Assembly (NCBI GenBank): GCA_944548615.1
Contig: OX155950.1
Span: 35,189,259-35,253,258 of the forward strand
Direction of reading: 5' to 3'
Source of the DNA: Micropterix aruncella
Lineage: Eukaryota > Arthropoda > Insecta > Lepidoptera > Micropterigidae
DNA: 64,000 nucleotides
A program made the translations under genes and the position numbers. Below, piece by piece: positions 22,258 to 32,910 of the stretch. The notes under the pieces were generated by a model. It saw nothing but the letters and a program-made list of their open reading frames with translations. It ran no database searches and had not been told where the DNA came from. The first letter of the stretch is position 1, and each line of letters begins with the position of its first letter.

Positions 22258-22403
22258 GAGTTCTGTTGTGTTAAATATTTAAACGCTATTCCACAAAACA
22301 TCAAATCAATGCAACAACCAGGATTCAAACTGACATTAAAGCACTGGCTCAAAATAAATGCTATTACAGCGTGAATGACTTTTTAAACAATAATGACAAA
22401 TAA
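22258..22403 (+). pseudogene. LINE RT C-terminus, frameshifted
   Basis: First frame VKYLNAIPQNIKSMQQPGFK then LTLKHWLKIN; the second frame finishes YYSVNDFLNNNDK and a stop at 22401-22403. This is the terminal YN.IP.NIK...FK..LK.WL..YYSV.DFL pattern of CR1/Jockey-like ORF2. One frameshift near 22355. A 3' UTR of nearly 400 bp follows to an AATTATTATTATA tail near 22790. Confidence 0.78.
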
Positions 22404-22966
22404 ATAATATAACATATTTTTATTGTAATTCTCCAACATTTTAAACTTTAAACATTTGTATTTAATTGTAGCTCTAAATCTGACAAACCGTAGATATCCT
22501 AATAATTCCAGTTTGACATTTTAATTTAAAAACAAAATGACATTAGAGTTATATGTATAGTAATAGAAATTTACTAAATTTGTAGATAATAGCTCTAATT
22601 ATTATTTTGTACATATGTCTAAAACGTAATATTGTTCGGATCTGTATTCCTTCAACTTGCGAAGTGAACATACATTTAATTATAGAAAAATACATATTGT
22701 ACGCCTGATTGATAAACTCTATAGCACATACCTATCCATTTTGTACGACCTACTTACAGTTCACAATAAAGAATTATTATTATAAGACGACTGATCCGTC
22801 AGGCGTCCCATTACGATACCTGCCACAGGGCGTGCAAGCCCTGTGAAGACCTAAATGAAAGCCGGGTCGATGGGCCCGGCTCACGAGGAGCTCCACCAAA
22901 CAGAATGAATAGTGGAAGACGTCACGGACCCCTATCAGGACTCATCGAATGATATTTGATTGATTG

Positions 22967-23110
22967 ATTCGGCGCGCGCAAATTTCGAAAAACTGTCACT
23001 GTGCACACAACACACTGTATATTGTGTAACGTCCTTGCCGTCGGCGTAGGCATTGAGAACATTATAATAAATGGGTTCCATGTAGATAGTTTGGGAGTCA
23101 GCGACAAAAA
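22967..23110 (-). pseudogene. Penelope-like element C-terminal coding scrap
   Basis: Minus-strand reading has LSTWNPFIIMFSMPTPTART..., VVCTVTVFRN, parallel to LSSTWNPLIKMFPPPN...VVCKTDFRH in the frame at 55619-56198. Only the region after the GIY-YIG domain remains. It joins 21961-22150 across the insertion. Confidence 0.8.
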
Positions 23111-23404
23111 AAGAGATTTGTAAAAGCTGATACTTTCAGATGAGACAGTATTTTGAACATAGAATGCCGGGGTAGAGTCAGCAGGCCATATTCCGGGTCA
23201 CCTGGCGCTGGCGTACTAGAAAAGGTGTAATTTTAATTAGTACCCCCAAAGCGTCTTGGAAAAGCTGAAAATTCATCAGTAGACAGTGTATGCAATGCAA
23301 AACTTGAAACAAATGGTCAGACTGCTTAACAATAGAACTACATGGCCTCACCATTACGATTCTGAAACAAAACAATGATCTGGTAATGAACATCGACTCC
23401 AAAT

Positions 23405-23852
23405 CCTACGAAAATCAAGGACATTCCATCCGCCGCTAAAATCATTTTGTTTTTTTCTGGAACAGTCAAGGGGTCGTGATGATTGAATACATTTGCAATA
23501 GATCTGCTATACGGGGGCTGTATACGCTGAGCAAATAAAAAAATGCGCAACGAAATACCTGAAAAACGAAGAAGCATACTCGTTAAATTTGTTTTGTTTC
23601 ACCAAGATAACGCCCCCGCATATAAGTCCAGAGTTGCGATTGCTGTTATTAAAGAGGCTGGCTTTGAAGAAATAAAAAATCTCCATACTCACTGGTCATT
23701 ACCCTTAGTGGTTTCTACTTATTACCGATATTAAAGGAACATCCGAGAGTCGACAATTTGAAGACGATGACGTGGTAGTAGCAACAGTGCAGGAATTGTT
23801 AGGTCATCAGGATGAAGAGCAGTTTTTAGGAAGGGTGTTTTATGCCAAATAA
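23405..23852 (+). pseudogene. mariner transposase remnant
   Basis: Pieces in different frames: IPSAAKII..FF, then FFWNSQGVVMIEYICNRSAI, then YAEQIKKMRNEIPEKRRS and FVLFHQDNAPAYKSRVAIAV, then RQFEDDDVVVATVQELL and FLGRVF. This is the order of the mariner catalytic domain. The second catalytic Asp is present (HQDNAP), the third (SPDLAP.D) is replaced by hydrophobic residues, and the first (TGDE) is not seen. At least three frame changes. No terminal repeats found. The DNA-binding half is missing. Confidence 0.85.
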
Positions 23853-23918
23853 GTATATAAACATAAAAGGTGATAAAAAAAATAAATTCATCGTACTTCC
23901 ATATTGCCTGTCCATAAT

Positions 23919-23996
23919 GCATTGTTTTGTTCCATAAAGGTTTAGCTTGTCTACCAGGGTATTGATGTTTATACAGTCGAATGCTTTGCTTAGATC
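23919..23996 (-). pseudogene. LINE reverse transcriptase motif A scrap
   Basis: Twenty-six codons on the minus strand read DLSKAFDCININTLVDKL then YG, which is RT palm motif A with the first catalytic Asp and the following helix. Nothing of the rest of RT is adjacent; the upstream side enters a small direct duplication (23988-24067). Confidence 0.75.
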
Positions 23997-24067
23997 GCAG
24001 AACTTTTATACACTTTTTTTATACACTGTTAGCTTAGATCGCAGAACTTTTTATACACTTTTTTTAT
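23988..24067. repeat. Direct duplication of about 35 bp
   Basis: GCTTAGATCGCAGAACTTTT plus the following T-rich part occurs at 23988-24022 and again at 24032-24067, separated by ACACTGTTA. It duplicates the edge of the RT scrap. Confidence 0.85.
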
Positions 24068-25727
24068 AATTTGAAATGTAATTTCATTTGTAGAAATACT
24101 ATTTTTTGTAATTTCGTAATGTTATTATATATATAATAATTTTTTGTAATGTAATTGCTATACCCAGATCGGGTTTATGAAAATAAATTTTTCTTATTTC
24201 TTATTTCTTCTACTCATTATCACTTTTTATTGAAAACCATAATAAGTGTTCGAATGCATAAAAATGATATTAAAAAAAATACTACTCTGGTATAAAATAC
24301 TGCCTCGTCCGCCTTTATAATTATTCAGAAGGTATCTCACTGTGTTTGGTATATTGTAATTAACTACCCGTAAATATTTAACTTTTATATATAGAGACTG
24401 GAAGATAACCTAGTTTAAGTTCCAATTAAATGGTTATCTTATAGGAAGAGGACAATTTCCATTTTGATTTTCTTCATCTGGTTTATTTTACCATTGTATT
24501 TACTATTATGTACTTATATTATTATTATTTTCTTTCGAATAATCGTTACAATATACTTGCAGGGTGATATTTTCTTATTTCATCACAATGTAATGGACCT
24601 AATAATCATTTTACACAATCCGATTGATTCATTTTGTAGTTATTTTCTAAAAAAAAAGTAAGGTATTTTTTGATCTATGTCATGTCAATTAATTATTTTT
24701 TTGATTTTATGATATAAAGTATCTAATATGAATATTATAAATTATAGTGGGGTGTCTCTTCAGAGATCCTTAGTACCAGTTCTTTAAATAATTTGAAGTT
24801 CTGTAGTTATTCTGTGTTTATTTTTACTCCTGCAAATACTATATCGATTTGGTGATGTTCTTTTGATATTATAACTCAGTTTTTTTAAATATCGCGTATT
24901 TAAAATAATGTGTCAAGTAGATTTTATTTTATGATGATTTTTGCCTTCAAACATATTAAAATTCACCTTTCATTTCACTTTCCGTCTTGGATACTTAATT
25001 TCGGGATAAATCGCCAACGTTGTTAGGACATGCACAACCTTTCAAGTTTCATAAATTGCATGCTCAATTTGTATGGGAAGAAAACTAATTCGACAGGCAA
25101 TATTGATGAAGATCGCGTGACTGTGAGTCGGTTTTCACTCGTCGCGGACAGGCGCTGCACCGTTGATCGATATTGCATGTTACGAAATTCTAGCAGGCTG
25201 CCACAATACATATGTACGTAAAATTCACTAGGAATCTTGTACAACGTAGGGCAATATACCGTACCACAGCGTTACGGGCCCCAACACATAATGAATTCCA
25301 CCGCAGTATGTATTAAAAGGCTTGAAAAGACAGCCCTTGAAATAGATTTTTAGGTAATGGGTGCTGCGGGAAAAACCGCAAAATAAAACGCCCTTTTCCA
25401 GTAACAACACGCAACAAAATAAATGCTGGCAAAGAGTTAATTGACAATATTATTATAAAATGACATAGTTAGTTAGTCAACGTGTCCACGCCAGGTTAGG
25501 TCACGTCTCTCCAAAAAGATGTGGCTTGGATCGTGTTGTTGTTCGTCTCTTGATAGATCCTGGCGTATGATGGGGTTGTCAGCTGCGGGCAGGATAGGAA
25601 AAAGGAGGTGGTCTTCATCCTACAGCGTTCCACATTCATAATGTGCATTCGCTGTGTGGCCCCAGCAGACGTGATTTGCTCGACATCGCAATGTCCTTTG
25701 GTAGTTTGCTCGACATCCGCACTGTCC
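24068..25727. other. Noncoding, AT-rich to 25.4 kb, more balanced after
   Basis: 24140-24215 (CCCAGATCGGGTTTATGAAA then repeated TTTCTTA) looks like a LINE 3' end in plus orientation. 24220-24960 is AT-rich without features. 25480-25727 is GC-richer and leads into family X copy 4. No gene recognised. Confidence 0.35.
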
Positions 25728-26397
25728 TAGGGAGTTAATGGGCTCTTGCTGAGTTGGCCACGAAGACCCATTCTGTTGGTCACACTCATGGGTCAACACC
25801 TATCCGACGGCCTCCACGCATGTAGTGCGAGCCTGGGTAGGACTCTGGCCTTATGGTTAGTTTCTTCTGGGAATCAACCTTCTGGCGCTCCTGAACGGTC
25901 TGCGCACCGTGCGGCATAAGCCAATCGATTGCGCAGTCTGATTAACAGTCGGGGGAGTCTGAAAGCAGTACTGTTTCCTATAGAGCGGGGGTGGTTGCGG
26001 ACCTCACGGCGACTGCTCTTGAAACGACCATCGGCTACCCGATCATGGGTGAACAGCCGGGCAAAGGATGCCGTGGTCCGCGATAGATTCGGTATACACC
26101 GTTTCACCGCTTCGTAAGGAAGAGGACCGCCCAAGCGACCTCGAACTCGTACACAATCGAGAGACTGGAGTAATCTGGTCGCAATTGGAAGTAAGGGCGT
26201 GAGTGTAAGCCCGCTGGGTAACACTCCTGGCTATCTCGCGGTTAAGACGTTGGCCTCTTACGGGTTTGTGACGGAGCTAGACGGTGGACTGTTTTTGTCT
26301 TAAGTCTTCTGCGCTCACTCCAGGGAGATAGAACGACTAATCGTTAAAACTTCCTGAGGTGACGGGCTCGCCCGCTGTTGTCGACAATTCTAGTTGT
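25728..26397 (-). repeat. Family X repeat, copy 4 (long form)
   Basis: Minus-strand unit with both conserved stems: GCGGGCGAGCCCG near its start, and AACGATTAGTCGTT at 26332-26345. Central segment present (CGGTGAAACGGTGTATACC in minus sense). Frames across it (25874-26224 and 25929-26117) are incidental. Confidence 0.88.
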
Positions 26398-27310
26398 GCT
26401 TTGGTCCGGTGGTAGAAGGATTAGCCGGTGAGTTTAGACTCACCGTTTATAGGGACGCCCAATTGTTCATGGTCGCAGACTAGATAGTCGAAAATTTGCA
26501 CAATCTTCGGGGAGACTCTTCCTGTGTCCTATTTTACATTAATTAACGATTTTATTAAGAAACATTAAAAAATAAATGCTGCTGTCACTTCAAATTTCGA
26601 ATGATACAGTTGAAATCGCCTTTTTCTTATTATACAAGGTCTTGAACTTATTCGCAACGATAGAACACACCTGCTGATCTAAATCTATGCTAAAAGGGAG
26701 TTTAATTTTGAGGTTCAACCTCCCTACCTACATATACGATCGTACGTGATACGTCCGCTATATTACCGTCGCGTACTCAACAAACGTATCCCTTATGTTG
26801 TTCCTATGACTACATACCGAAAAGAGTCTATTGTGTAAAAAAACTGGTATATTGTAAACAAATATTGTTATTTAGAAATCTGTTGAAAAACCCAACCTAC
26901 GTAGTTTTTTGTTGTTACCTAGTTGTTACCTAGTTTTTTTAATAATAACCCAACGGTAGAGCGGTTAAGAGATTCAAAATGATGTTAGCGTATTTATTAC
27001 CAATAGCGCAGTTAAAGAAAACGGTCCAGAGTGCAAACCGCATGACCGCAGTTGCACTGTGCAGACGGGAGGACATGGATTCGGATGAGGTGAGCGGAAG
27101 TGCAGCAATGACTAATACGCATCCTGCAGATGGTGGAGATTTCCTTACGGGTGAAAGGTTTGCTGAAATGTTTCATAAATTTCGTTTGGCATTTATTTCT
27201 GTTTGGATTTGTGAATATCTCTTACCTTTGACCAATGAGGACTCTCGACTCTTTCGGGTCCATTTATTAGCCAGATTTGTATTTATAGTAAGGGACGTCT
27301 GAGAGTGGCA
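26398..27310. other. No identifiable gene; one unexplained frame
   Basis: Hairpin CGGTGAGT..ACTCACCG at 26429-26448 directly after family X copy 4. The plus frame 26979-27302 (107 codons, starting with a real ATG) has no family motif I recognise. Chance or an unknown transposon piece cannot be told apart. Confidence 0.35.
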
Positions 27311-27329
27311 AGCGGCATTCGACAACGAA

Positions 27330-27655
27330 ACGAATATTTTAATAGTGTATTAAATGAAAATGGTACGTAGCTATTATTATTTTTTCAAACGTTTTTTTAA
27401 TTTAATTTATATTATTTTTTTTTAATTTAGTTTTTACGCTATACGTGTATTTTTCCTATGTTTTCAACTACTCTATGTTTATGGAAAGTCCGCCCAAGCA
27501 CAAGCTTTGCTTAGTTGGGCGACATTGGACAAAGGGCATCAGTTAATAGTTGAGTCTAATTTCCTGCTGTATTTTAGTTATATGATAGTTTTTAATTGTA
27601 AGTTGTAATATTTTTATGAATTGCCTAAACAAATAAATAAAAAAATTAACATTTT
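27330..27655 (+). mobile_element. Probable LINE 3' UTR and tail
   Basis: AT-rich tract with GCCCAAGCACAAGC..TTAGTTGGGC and a terminal AAACAAATAAATAAAAAAA (27627-27645), resembling the 3' ends of other LINEs in the window. No coding remains. Confidence 0.45.
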
Positions 27656-28129
27656 TATTTGCTTTTTATTTGTTCTTTTATTCGTTAAATACTGTGTTTG
27701 TAGGCCGCCAAATTGCTAGCATTTGTTTGCAACACAATAATTCTATTAAAGTTTATAGTTTCATTATGTATTGTCTTTATATTGGTGTAGCCGAGGTGAA
27801 TGAACTAATCAACTAATGGCAGATACATTTATCCATTTTTTAAGTTTGTTTTTATTTCGCGGCGAGTATTGAGCATTGCACATTACGCAAAATTCATTGC
27901 AGTCATTAATTTATTCAGCGGCTCGCTTCGCGTCAAATCAGCGTAGCTGTGCACTTCAACAATTGCAGCCAATGAAATCCGCTGGCAATCAAGGATCAAA
28001 TAAATCTGTCTTTGTGATAAATAATAAATAATGTTTAGATACAAATTAAAGCTTACATTTGAGCTCATATAGTAAGGTTCCAAAATCGTTCTTTAGAAGA
28101 ACCTATATAAAAAGGCGCCATATGGCATC
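27656..28129. other. No gene seen
   Basis: AT-rich sequence without recognised elements; ends at the target site of the LINE at 28140. Confidence 0.4.
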
Positions 28130-28139
28130 AACGACTTAG

Positions 28140-28835
28140 TAGTAGTAGTAGTAGTAGATGGAGTGGGGGGCTTGTTTCCAGCCCTTGATGTCACCTAGAT
28201 CTGTAAGGTCTTTTGTAACTACCCACTGTGTGGTTAGGTCAGTGGTCAGCTAGTAGCCCGGTACTTCTTACCAGTCCAAGTAGGTCACTGACCTTCAAGT
28301 TGGGCAGATCGCTGGGTTCGAGAAAGGCTCGTCCCAGTAAACTGTCTCTTTTCGCGGCGAGCCCTGGACAGCGACCAACAATGTGTATGCTGTCTTCAGG
28401 TTCCTCGCCACATATTTGGCAATCCTTGCTCTCAGTCAAGCCAAGGTTGAATAGATGAGCTCTAAGGGTCGTGTGTCCGGTGAGGAGACCGATAGTGGTT
28501 ATAAGGTTCTTCTTGCTCATGTCAAGTAGGGCCTTGGTTTTCTTCTGTAGTGGTTGCTCCATCATGGCTTTTGCCTGGCGACATCCCTGACTCTGTTTCC
28601 AGGAAGCCCGATGTTCCTGCTCCAAGCAGTCCCTGATGATTTTCTTACCTGTAGCGAAGGGGAACCCTACAGCTGGCTCCACTGGGCAATCCAGTGTGCC
28701 CAGTTTTGCCAGTCTGTCGGCCTCTTCGTTTCCGGGTATGCCTTGGTGACCCGGTATCCACATTAGGGTGATTTTGTTGGATTTTCCCAATTTGTTGAGC
28801 TCCTGCATGCAGTCCCAGACCACAGAAGATTCTTT
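28140..28835 (-). mobile_element. (CTA)n-tailed LINE, 5'-truncated, with 10-bp target duplication
   Basis: Minus-strand insertion bounded by AACGACTTAG at 28130-28139 and 28836-28845. It ends in a CTA run (plus strand TAGTAGTAG at 28139-28158). Same family as 7681-7953. Confidence 0.92.
28239..28833 (-). pseudogene. LINE ORF2 C-terminal part: RNase H and zinc knuckle
   Basis: An uninterrupted minus-strand frame, but only the last about 195 residues of what is normally a 900-1200-residue protein. WIPGHQGIPGNEEADRLAK is the C-terminal active-site block of the RNase H domain (Asp in EEAD). LLTGHTTLRAHLFNLGL and CQICGEEPEDSIHIVGRCPG form the CCHC knuckle. The RNase H domain puts it in the I-like superclade. 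Stop at 28239-28241, then about 85 bp of 3' UTR and the CTA tail. Intact frame plus intact target duplication suggest a fairly young copy. Confidence 0.9.
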
Positions 28836-28904
28836 AACGACTTAGTAAGGATTTAAAGATTACTTTGTATACCTATTGATACCGTAAAAACAACCCGTTG
28901 TCCA

Positions 28905-29256
28905 CCCGAAATCAGGTGATATAGACGTGCAAAGGGCGCCAAAGACCCTCGATACATTCGAAAAAGAATTGCCGCTGCAGCAGGTAGAAACCGTGCAAGC
29001 GACTTCGAATTCGTAACCAGACTGGAGGCCGGAGAAGACTACGTAAAGCTGGTAGTAAGGGCACGAGGATGACGGCTGTTTGGCAAACCTCAGTTGCTTG
29101 GGGGTTTGATGATTGAATCTTATGACTCTTGGAGGAGCTTGACATTGGAATATATTTATCCACCAAAGTCTTTGCTTTCACTCCTCGAAAGAAAGAACGA
29201 CAATAGTCGTTATGACCTCCTGGGGTACTAGGTTCGTTCGCAGCAATTGACATATC
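28905..29256 (-). repeat. Family X repeat, copy 5 (partial, diverged)
   Basis: Minus-strand partial copy. Conserved second stem AACGACAATAGTCGTT at 29195-29210; start region CCTCAGGAGGTCATAACG-like on the minus strand; matching GTCGCTTGCACGG in the middle. Confidence 0.75.
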
Positions 29257-30131
29257 GTTTTTGGGTATGGTTGGTTCGTGCGTTGGCCACGTGCCTGTAT
29301 ATTGGCATGATTTGATCGGTTATGGGATGTCATTTTCCACTTTTAGGGAATTTGCAGATGCAACGGAGTACTCTCCTCCCCCCCCCCCATTTTTTAGGGT
29401 TAGAAGTACCAATATACATCAAAACATATTTCTCGGTATTCAACAATAAGTAATACTAAAGTAAAATTTTAGGTTTATTTGTAATTAACAATCTTTTTAT
29501 GCGAAATTCGAAAAACATGTCATTTTCGCCTGCGGAACTATCAATATAAATATGTGTTAGCGATAATATAAAACAATAATAATTGGACTGGTTTCGATGT
29601 TTTCACGAAATGACTTTGAGTATTGATGACATAACGTAACCTGAAACAAATGAAATTTCAGGATACCATTCGTCTTCAATAAGCAAAGTCATTGGAAAAA
29701 CCTCGAAAATAGTGTTTTTTTTATATATGTTATGTTTTTCACGGCCCTTTATTTCAAATTGCGTTATTCTAAAAACTTTTTGTTATATTGCTAATAATTA
29801 ATTGTTTTCGATATTATAGAACTCCCGATATACTAATCGACTATATACACGACATTCTGAAACAAAATGGCCGGTCCGTTTACATAGTCAATAAAAATTT
29901 GCCTATATCTCGCATATTTATTGGGAACAATAAAGATCATTGCAGATTCGGAATCAGCGTGTTGAATATAGTAGGGTGACATTAAACAAAACAGTTTACT
30001 ATAATGCAGTAATACCATGTATGTACGTAAATTTGAAACTTTATTGTCCCGAAATATTGCTAATTTCAAGTGTCCGAGGCTATTTTCCTTTAGATATAGC
30101 ATTAAAATGATCGAATCTATTCGTGTGTTTT
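29257..30131. other. No gene seen; poly-C tract
   Basis: A C run at 29377-29388 and AT-rich sequence after it. No element recognised. Confidence 0.4.
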
Positions 30132-30720
30132 TTAAGCTATTGCATAACTTTTATCGCGGGCCTAGGCCAGCGCGGCGACCGAATGAAGAAATTTCTTAAC
30201 GAAAATTAATGATTTTAAACTGATAATTACGTCTAAACGAGTACTGCTTACGATTCGAAAAAAAATATATGTTGAACAAGAACATTTTCCTAATATTCTT
30301 ATCTTTGAATATTTTAGATTTTGTTTATATTACATAGTGTAATTAATTTGTGAAATTAGGTCTAACCGAACACAAAAACGACTACTACGCAAATACTATC
30401 TGGCGTATTATTATGAAACCTGCACCATTTTAAAGATAATTTAATTATCTATCTTTTTATCAACCAATTTTTTTGAATAATCCGGTGTTTTTGCTTTATT
30501 GAATAAAAAAATCGTACGCGGCGCTCTATCGGAAGATGTTTAAATTATTCCGAATCATTTGCTTTCGCAGCCGCAAATGATTCAGAATAATTTCAACGTT
30601 TTCCGATAGAGCGCAGTTATCTGATATCAGAAAAAATAAAATAAATAAATAATTATAATTGCATAAGTTGTTAAAAATGCTATGCAATAGCTTTACCGCG
30701 GCAGTCCCCGAGTGCCACAC
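30132..30720. mobile_element. TIR element, copy 1, with internal foldback
   Basis: Shares nearly its whole length with 49173-49781. Left end TTTTAAGCTATTGCAT, right end GCTATGCAATAGCTTTACCG then CCCCGAGTGCCACAC. The AGCTATTGCATA core is inverted between the ends. Internal foldback at about 30520-30614 (GCGCTCTATCGGAA against TTCCGATAGAGCGC). No coding frame. Superfamily unknown. Confidence 0.8.
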
Positions 30721-30789
30721 GTATTTTTTTTTTTTTTGAGAAAGGTTCGGGTAATGCATATATTCCGAGGGGAATGTATACGAGGCTGC

Positions 30790-30885
30790 GAAGGAGTCTG
30801 TCTAACCTGGACAACGGCGGTTGCAACATTACCGAATCATCGGGGGCTTTAAACTTCACGCAGTAAATTCGTTTGCATCCTATTT
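30790..30885 (+). mobile_element. Penelope terminus copy
   Basis: CTGGACAACGGCGGTTGCAA then ACCGAATCATCGGGGGCT and CTTCACGCAGTAAATTCG, matching the termini at 22, 55.6 and 63 kb. The GAAA core step reads GAAT, so it is decayed. A TTTATTTATTTATAATT tail of a minus-strand LINE 3' end abuts at 30886-30930. Confidence 0.75.
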
Positions 30886-30950
30886 ATTTATTTATAATTA
30901 TTTAACAGGGAAAATATACAGCGCTACAAAAAATGATACAATTACATTAA

Positions 30951-31976
30951 CCCGTTGAGTATGATACGACCAAATCTGGTTCTGAAACAATTATCCGTTG
31001 AGTATGATACGACCAGATCTGGTTCTGCGTTTTTTTCACTTCTTTGACGTTCTCATATTTATTCATAATTATCTAATTGTTTTACAAAATGATATTTCAA
31101 TATGATATTTCAAGTTGAGTGTGAGAAAAATGTTTGTGCTGGTAACTCTCACTAAATTCCAGAGTGAGTTAGGAGAACAGAAAAAAAGCCAGCAATCTCG
31201 TGTAACAAGAAGATCGGCACAAACAAATTTTGCAATACCACTCAGGAGATCCGCTTTTGGCCAATCCAGTTTCTCTTATCTTGCCCCCAAATTTTATAAT
31301 TGCCTACCACCTAACATTAAAGGCATTAAAATATCATATAAATTTAAATATTGTTTGAGTGCCTACCTCTTAAATTGTACATATGCAGATATTGAAAACA
31401 TTATTAAATAATTGAATCTCTAAAATTTTTATAATAAAAACATAATAGTATATGTAGTAATATAAATTGATGATTTCTAAACGTAATTTTATTTTAATTT
31501 TTGTGAATTTATTTTGTATATTATTAATACATATTATTTAATACATATATAAATATATATTAATTTTTATCATGTTTTAAAATAAAATAATATTGACAAT
31601 TTTCATGACATTTTCTTACGAATTTTTATTAGGTAATTAAGATATTTCTGTTACATTAAGTATGATTTTGATTATTTATATAAATATAATATTATAGATT
31701 TCTTAGGATAACTAAAATAAATTGTCTACCTTGGAACAGGCGGCAGCCTAGTTAGGTTAAGACTTTTGTATATTGAATGTACCCATAATTTTAACTCAAT
31801 AAATAATTTGAAATTTGAAATATTCTATATTCGAAATTTCAATGCAATCATTGTGCAGTTGTTCTTTTTATGATTGGTGTAGTAGTTTCGTAGTTATAGT
31901 ACTTTAAGGTCGATGTCGCCGAAAATCCTGCAAAAGAGACAGATGCATCCATGAAAATACCCATTTACTCCAAGGG
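30951..31976 (+). mobile_element. TTAA MITE (piggyBac-type), copy 1, containing a LINE
   Basis: TTAA at 30947-30950 and 31977-31980; ends CCCGTTGAGT and ACTCCAAGGG. Two direct subrepeats (CGTTGAGTATGATACGACCA) at the left. The MITE is split between 31103 and 31821 by a LINE fragment; without it the sequence equals copy 2 at 43076-43381. Confidence 0.92.
31104..31820 (+). pseudogene. LINE RT C-terminus plus 3' UTR inserted in the MITE
   Basis: The coding part is 31104-31411: KMFVLVTLTKFQSELGEQ, SRVTRRSAQTNFAIPLRRSA, FGQSSFSYLAPKFYNCLP, then YKFKYCLSAYLLN and a TAA. It is the tail of a CR1/Jockey-like ORF2 in one frame. The 3' UTR has CCTTGGAACAGG..CTAGTTAGG and ends in ATTTGAAATTTGAAAT. A heavily 5'-truncated, clean insertion. 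Confidence 0.88.
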
Positions 31977-32079
31977 TTAAACACAATATTTCTGGCCGAT
32001 GACATGCTTTCAACAATAGTTTTAGTTAGTTAAGTCTCCAATACGCACAGTTCATACTGTGGGGGTAAGGAGGGGAAAA

Positions 32080-32142
32080 GGAAAGGTTGCAACATCGCCG
32101 AAACGTCAGAGGCTATAAACTTCATGGGGTTAATTCGTTTTT
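32080..32142 (+). mobile_element. Penelope terminus copy
   Basis: GGTTGCAACATCGCCGAAAC, GTCAGAGGCTATAAACTTCA, AATTCGTTTTTA. The 5' stem of the hammerhead-like layout is missing, so it is truncated. Confidence 0.7.
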
Positions 32143-32244
32143 ACACCGCTGCCCAACAAAAAAGGAGTGTAAAGTGTTCAATGTTCATCTCTGTATGTTT
32201 TCGTTATTTTATTCCACCATAACTTCTGGTGAAATGTTAGAATT

Positions 32245-32470
32245 GTTATATCATCCCGAGTGTTATATGCTACTTGTTAAATTATCAAGCAATTAGTTGC
32301 CTAAATGTCCAAATGTCTAAAGTTTAATAAGTTGACGTAATTAAATCGTGTTTATTGTCAAATAAAAGGTCTGACTGAGTGCATATCGGAATCCTATATG
32401 AATCCATTTAGGAATCCTATATCAGATCTATATGGATAAATACATCAACCACCAATATTTTATAAGAAAC
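32245..32470 (+). repeat. Repeat R, copy 1 (without MITE)
   Basis: ATCATCCCGAGTGTTATA, CTTGTTAAATTATC and AAAGGTCTGACTGAGTGCAT..ATGGATAAATACATCAACCAC are shared with 54723-55165, where a MITE occupies the TTAA position. Confidence 0.65.
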
Positions 32471-32510
32471 ACTTAATAAAAAAATTAAATAAATACAATA
32501 GTACACTTTA

Positions 32511-32892
32511 GGTGTCCATTAATTACGTCAGGTGTTCAAGGAAGGGGGGGGGGGGGAGTCGTAATTTCACGTAGGAGAGAGGGGGGTCTCGGCATATATC
32601 ACCGTATTTTTTTCTAAAACAAACAGTTTAAAATTGTGAGAAAACTGGGTAAAATAAGATGAACATGTTTCTCCACTAAAATATGGCTAAATTCTATACC
32701 AAATTAGTTTTTTTTTAATAAATCAATCACAGATAAACGTATTTACACTAAAAATACGCATTTTAAAAATCTCAATTGAGATTAGGGGGGGGGGGGGGGG
32801 TTGAGTCGAATCTCACAAAATCTCACAAGGGGGGAGGGGAGAGGGGGGTTTGAAAAATCGCCAAAATCACCTCACGGAATTATTGGACGCTT
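32511..32892. mobile_element. G-rich MITE with 20-bp inverted ends
   Basis: Left GGTGTCCATTAATTACGTCA (32511-32530); right end reads, in complement, AGCGTCCAATAATTCCGTGA. Interior has G runs at 32544-32557 and 32787-32801 and no coding frame. Target duplication not identified. Confidence 0.75.
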
Positions 32893-32910
32893 CCTTATGT
32901 AACGACATTC

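Larger units (their letters stand above)
22151..22966 (+). mobile_element. Insertion in the Penelope element with 9-bp target duplication
   Basis: Flanked by ATTCGGCGC at 22142-22150 and 22967-22975; the Penelope sequence is continuous once it is removed. It ends in TGATTGATTG, a LINE-like simple tail, and starts with a hairpin (22174-22200, stem ATCACCATAAC). The LINE end at 22258-22790 lies inside, so this may itself be a composite. Confidence 0.7.
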
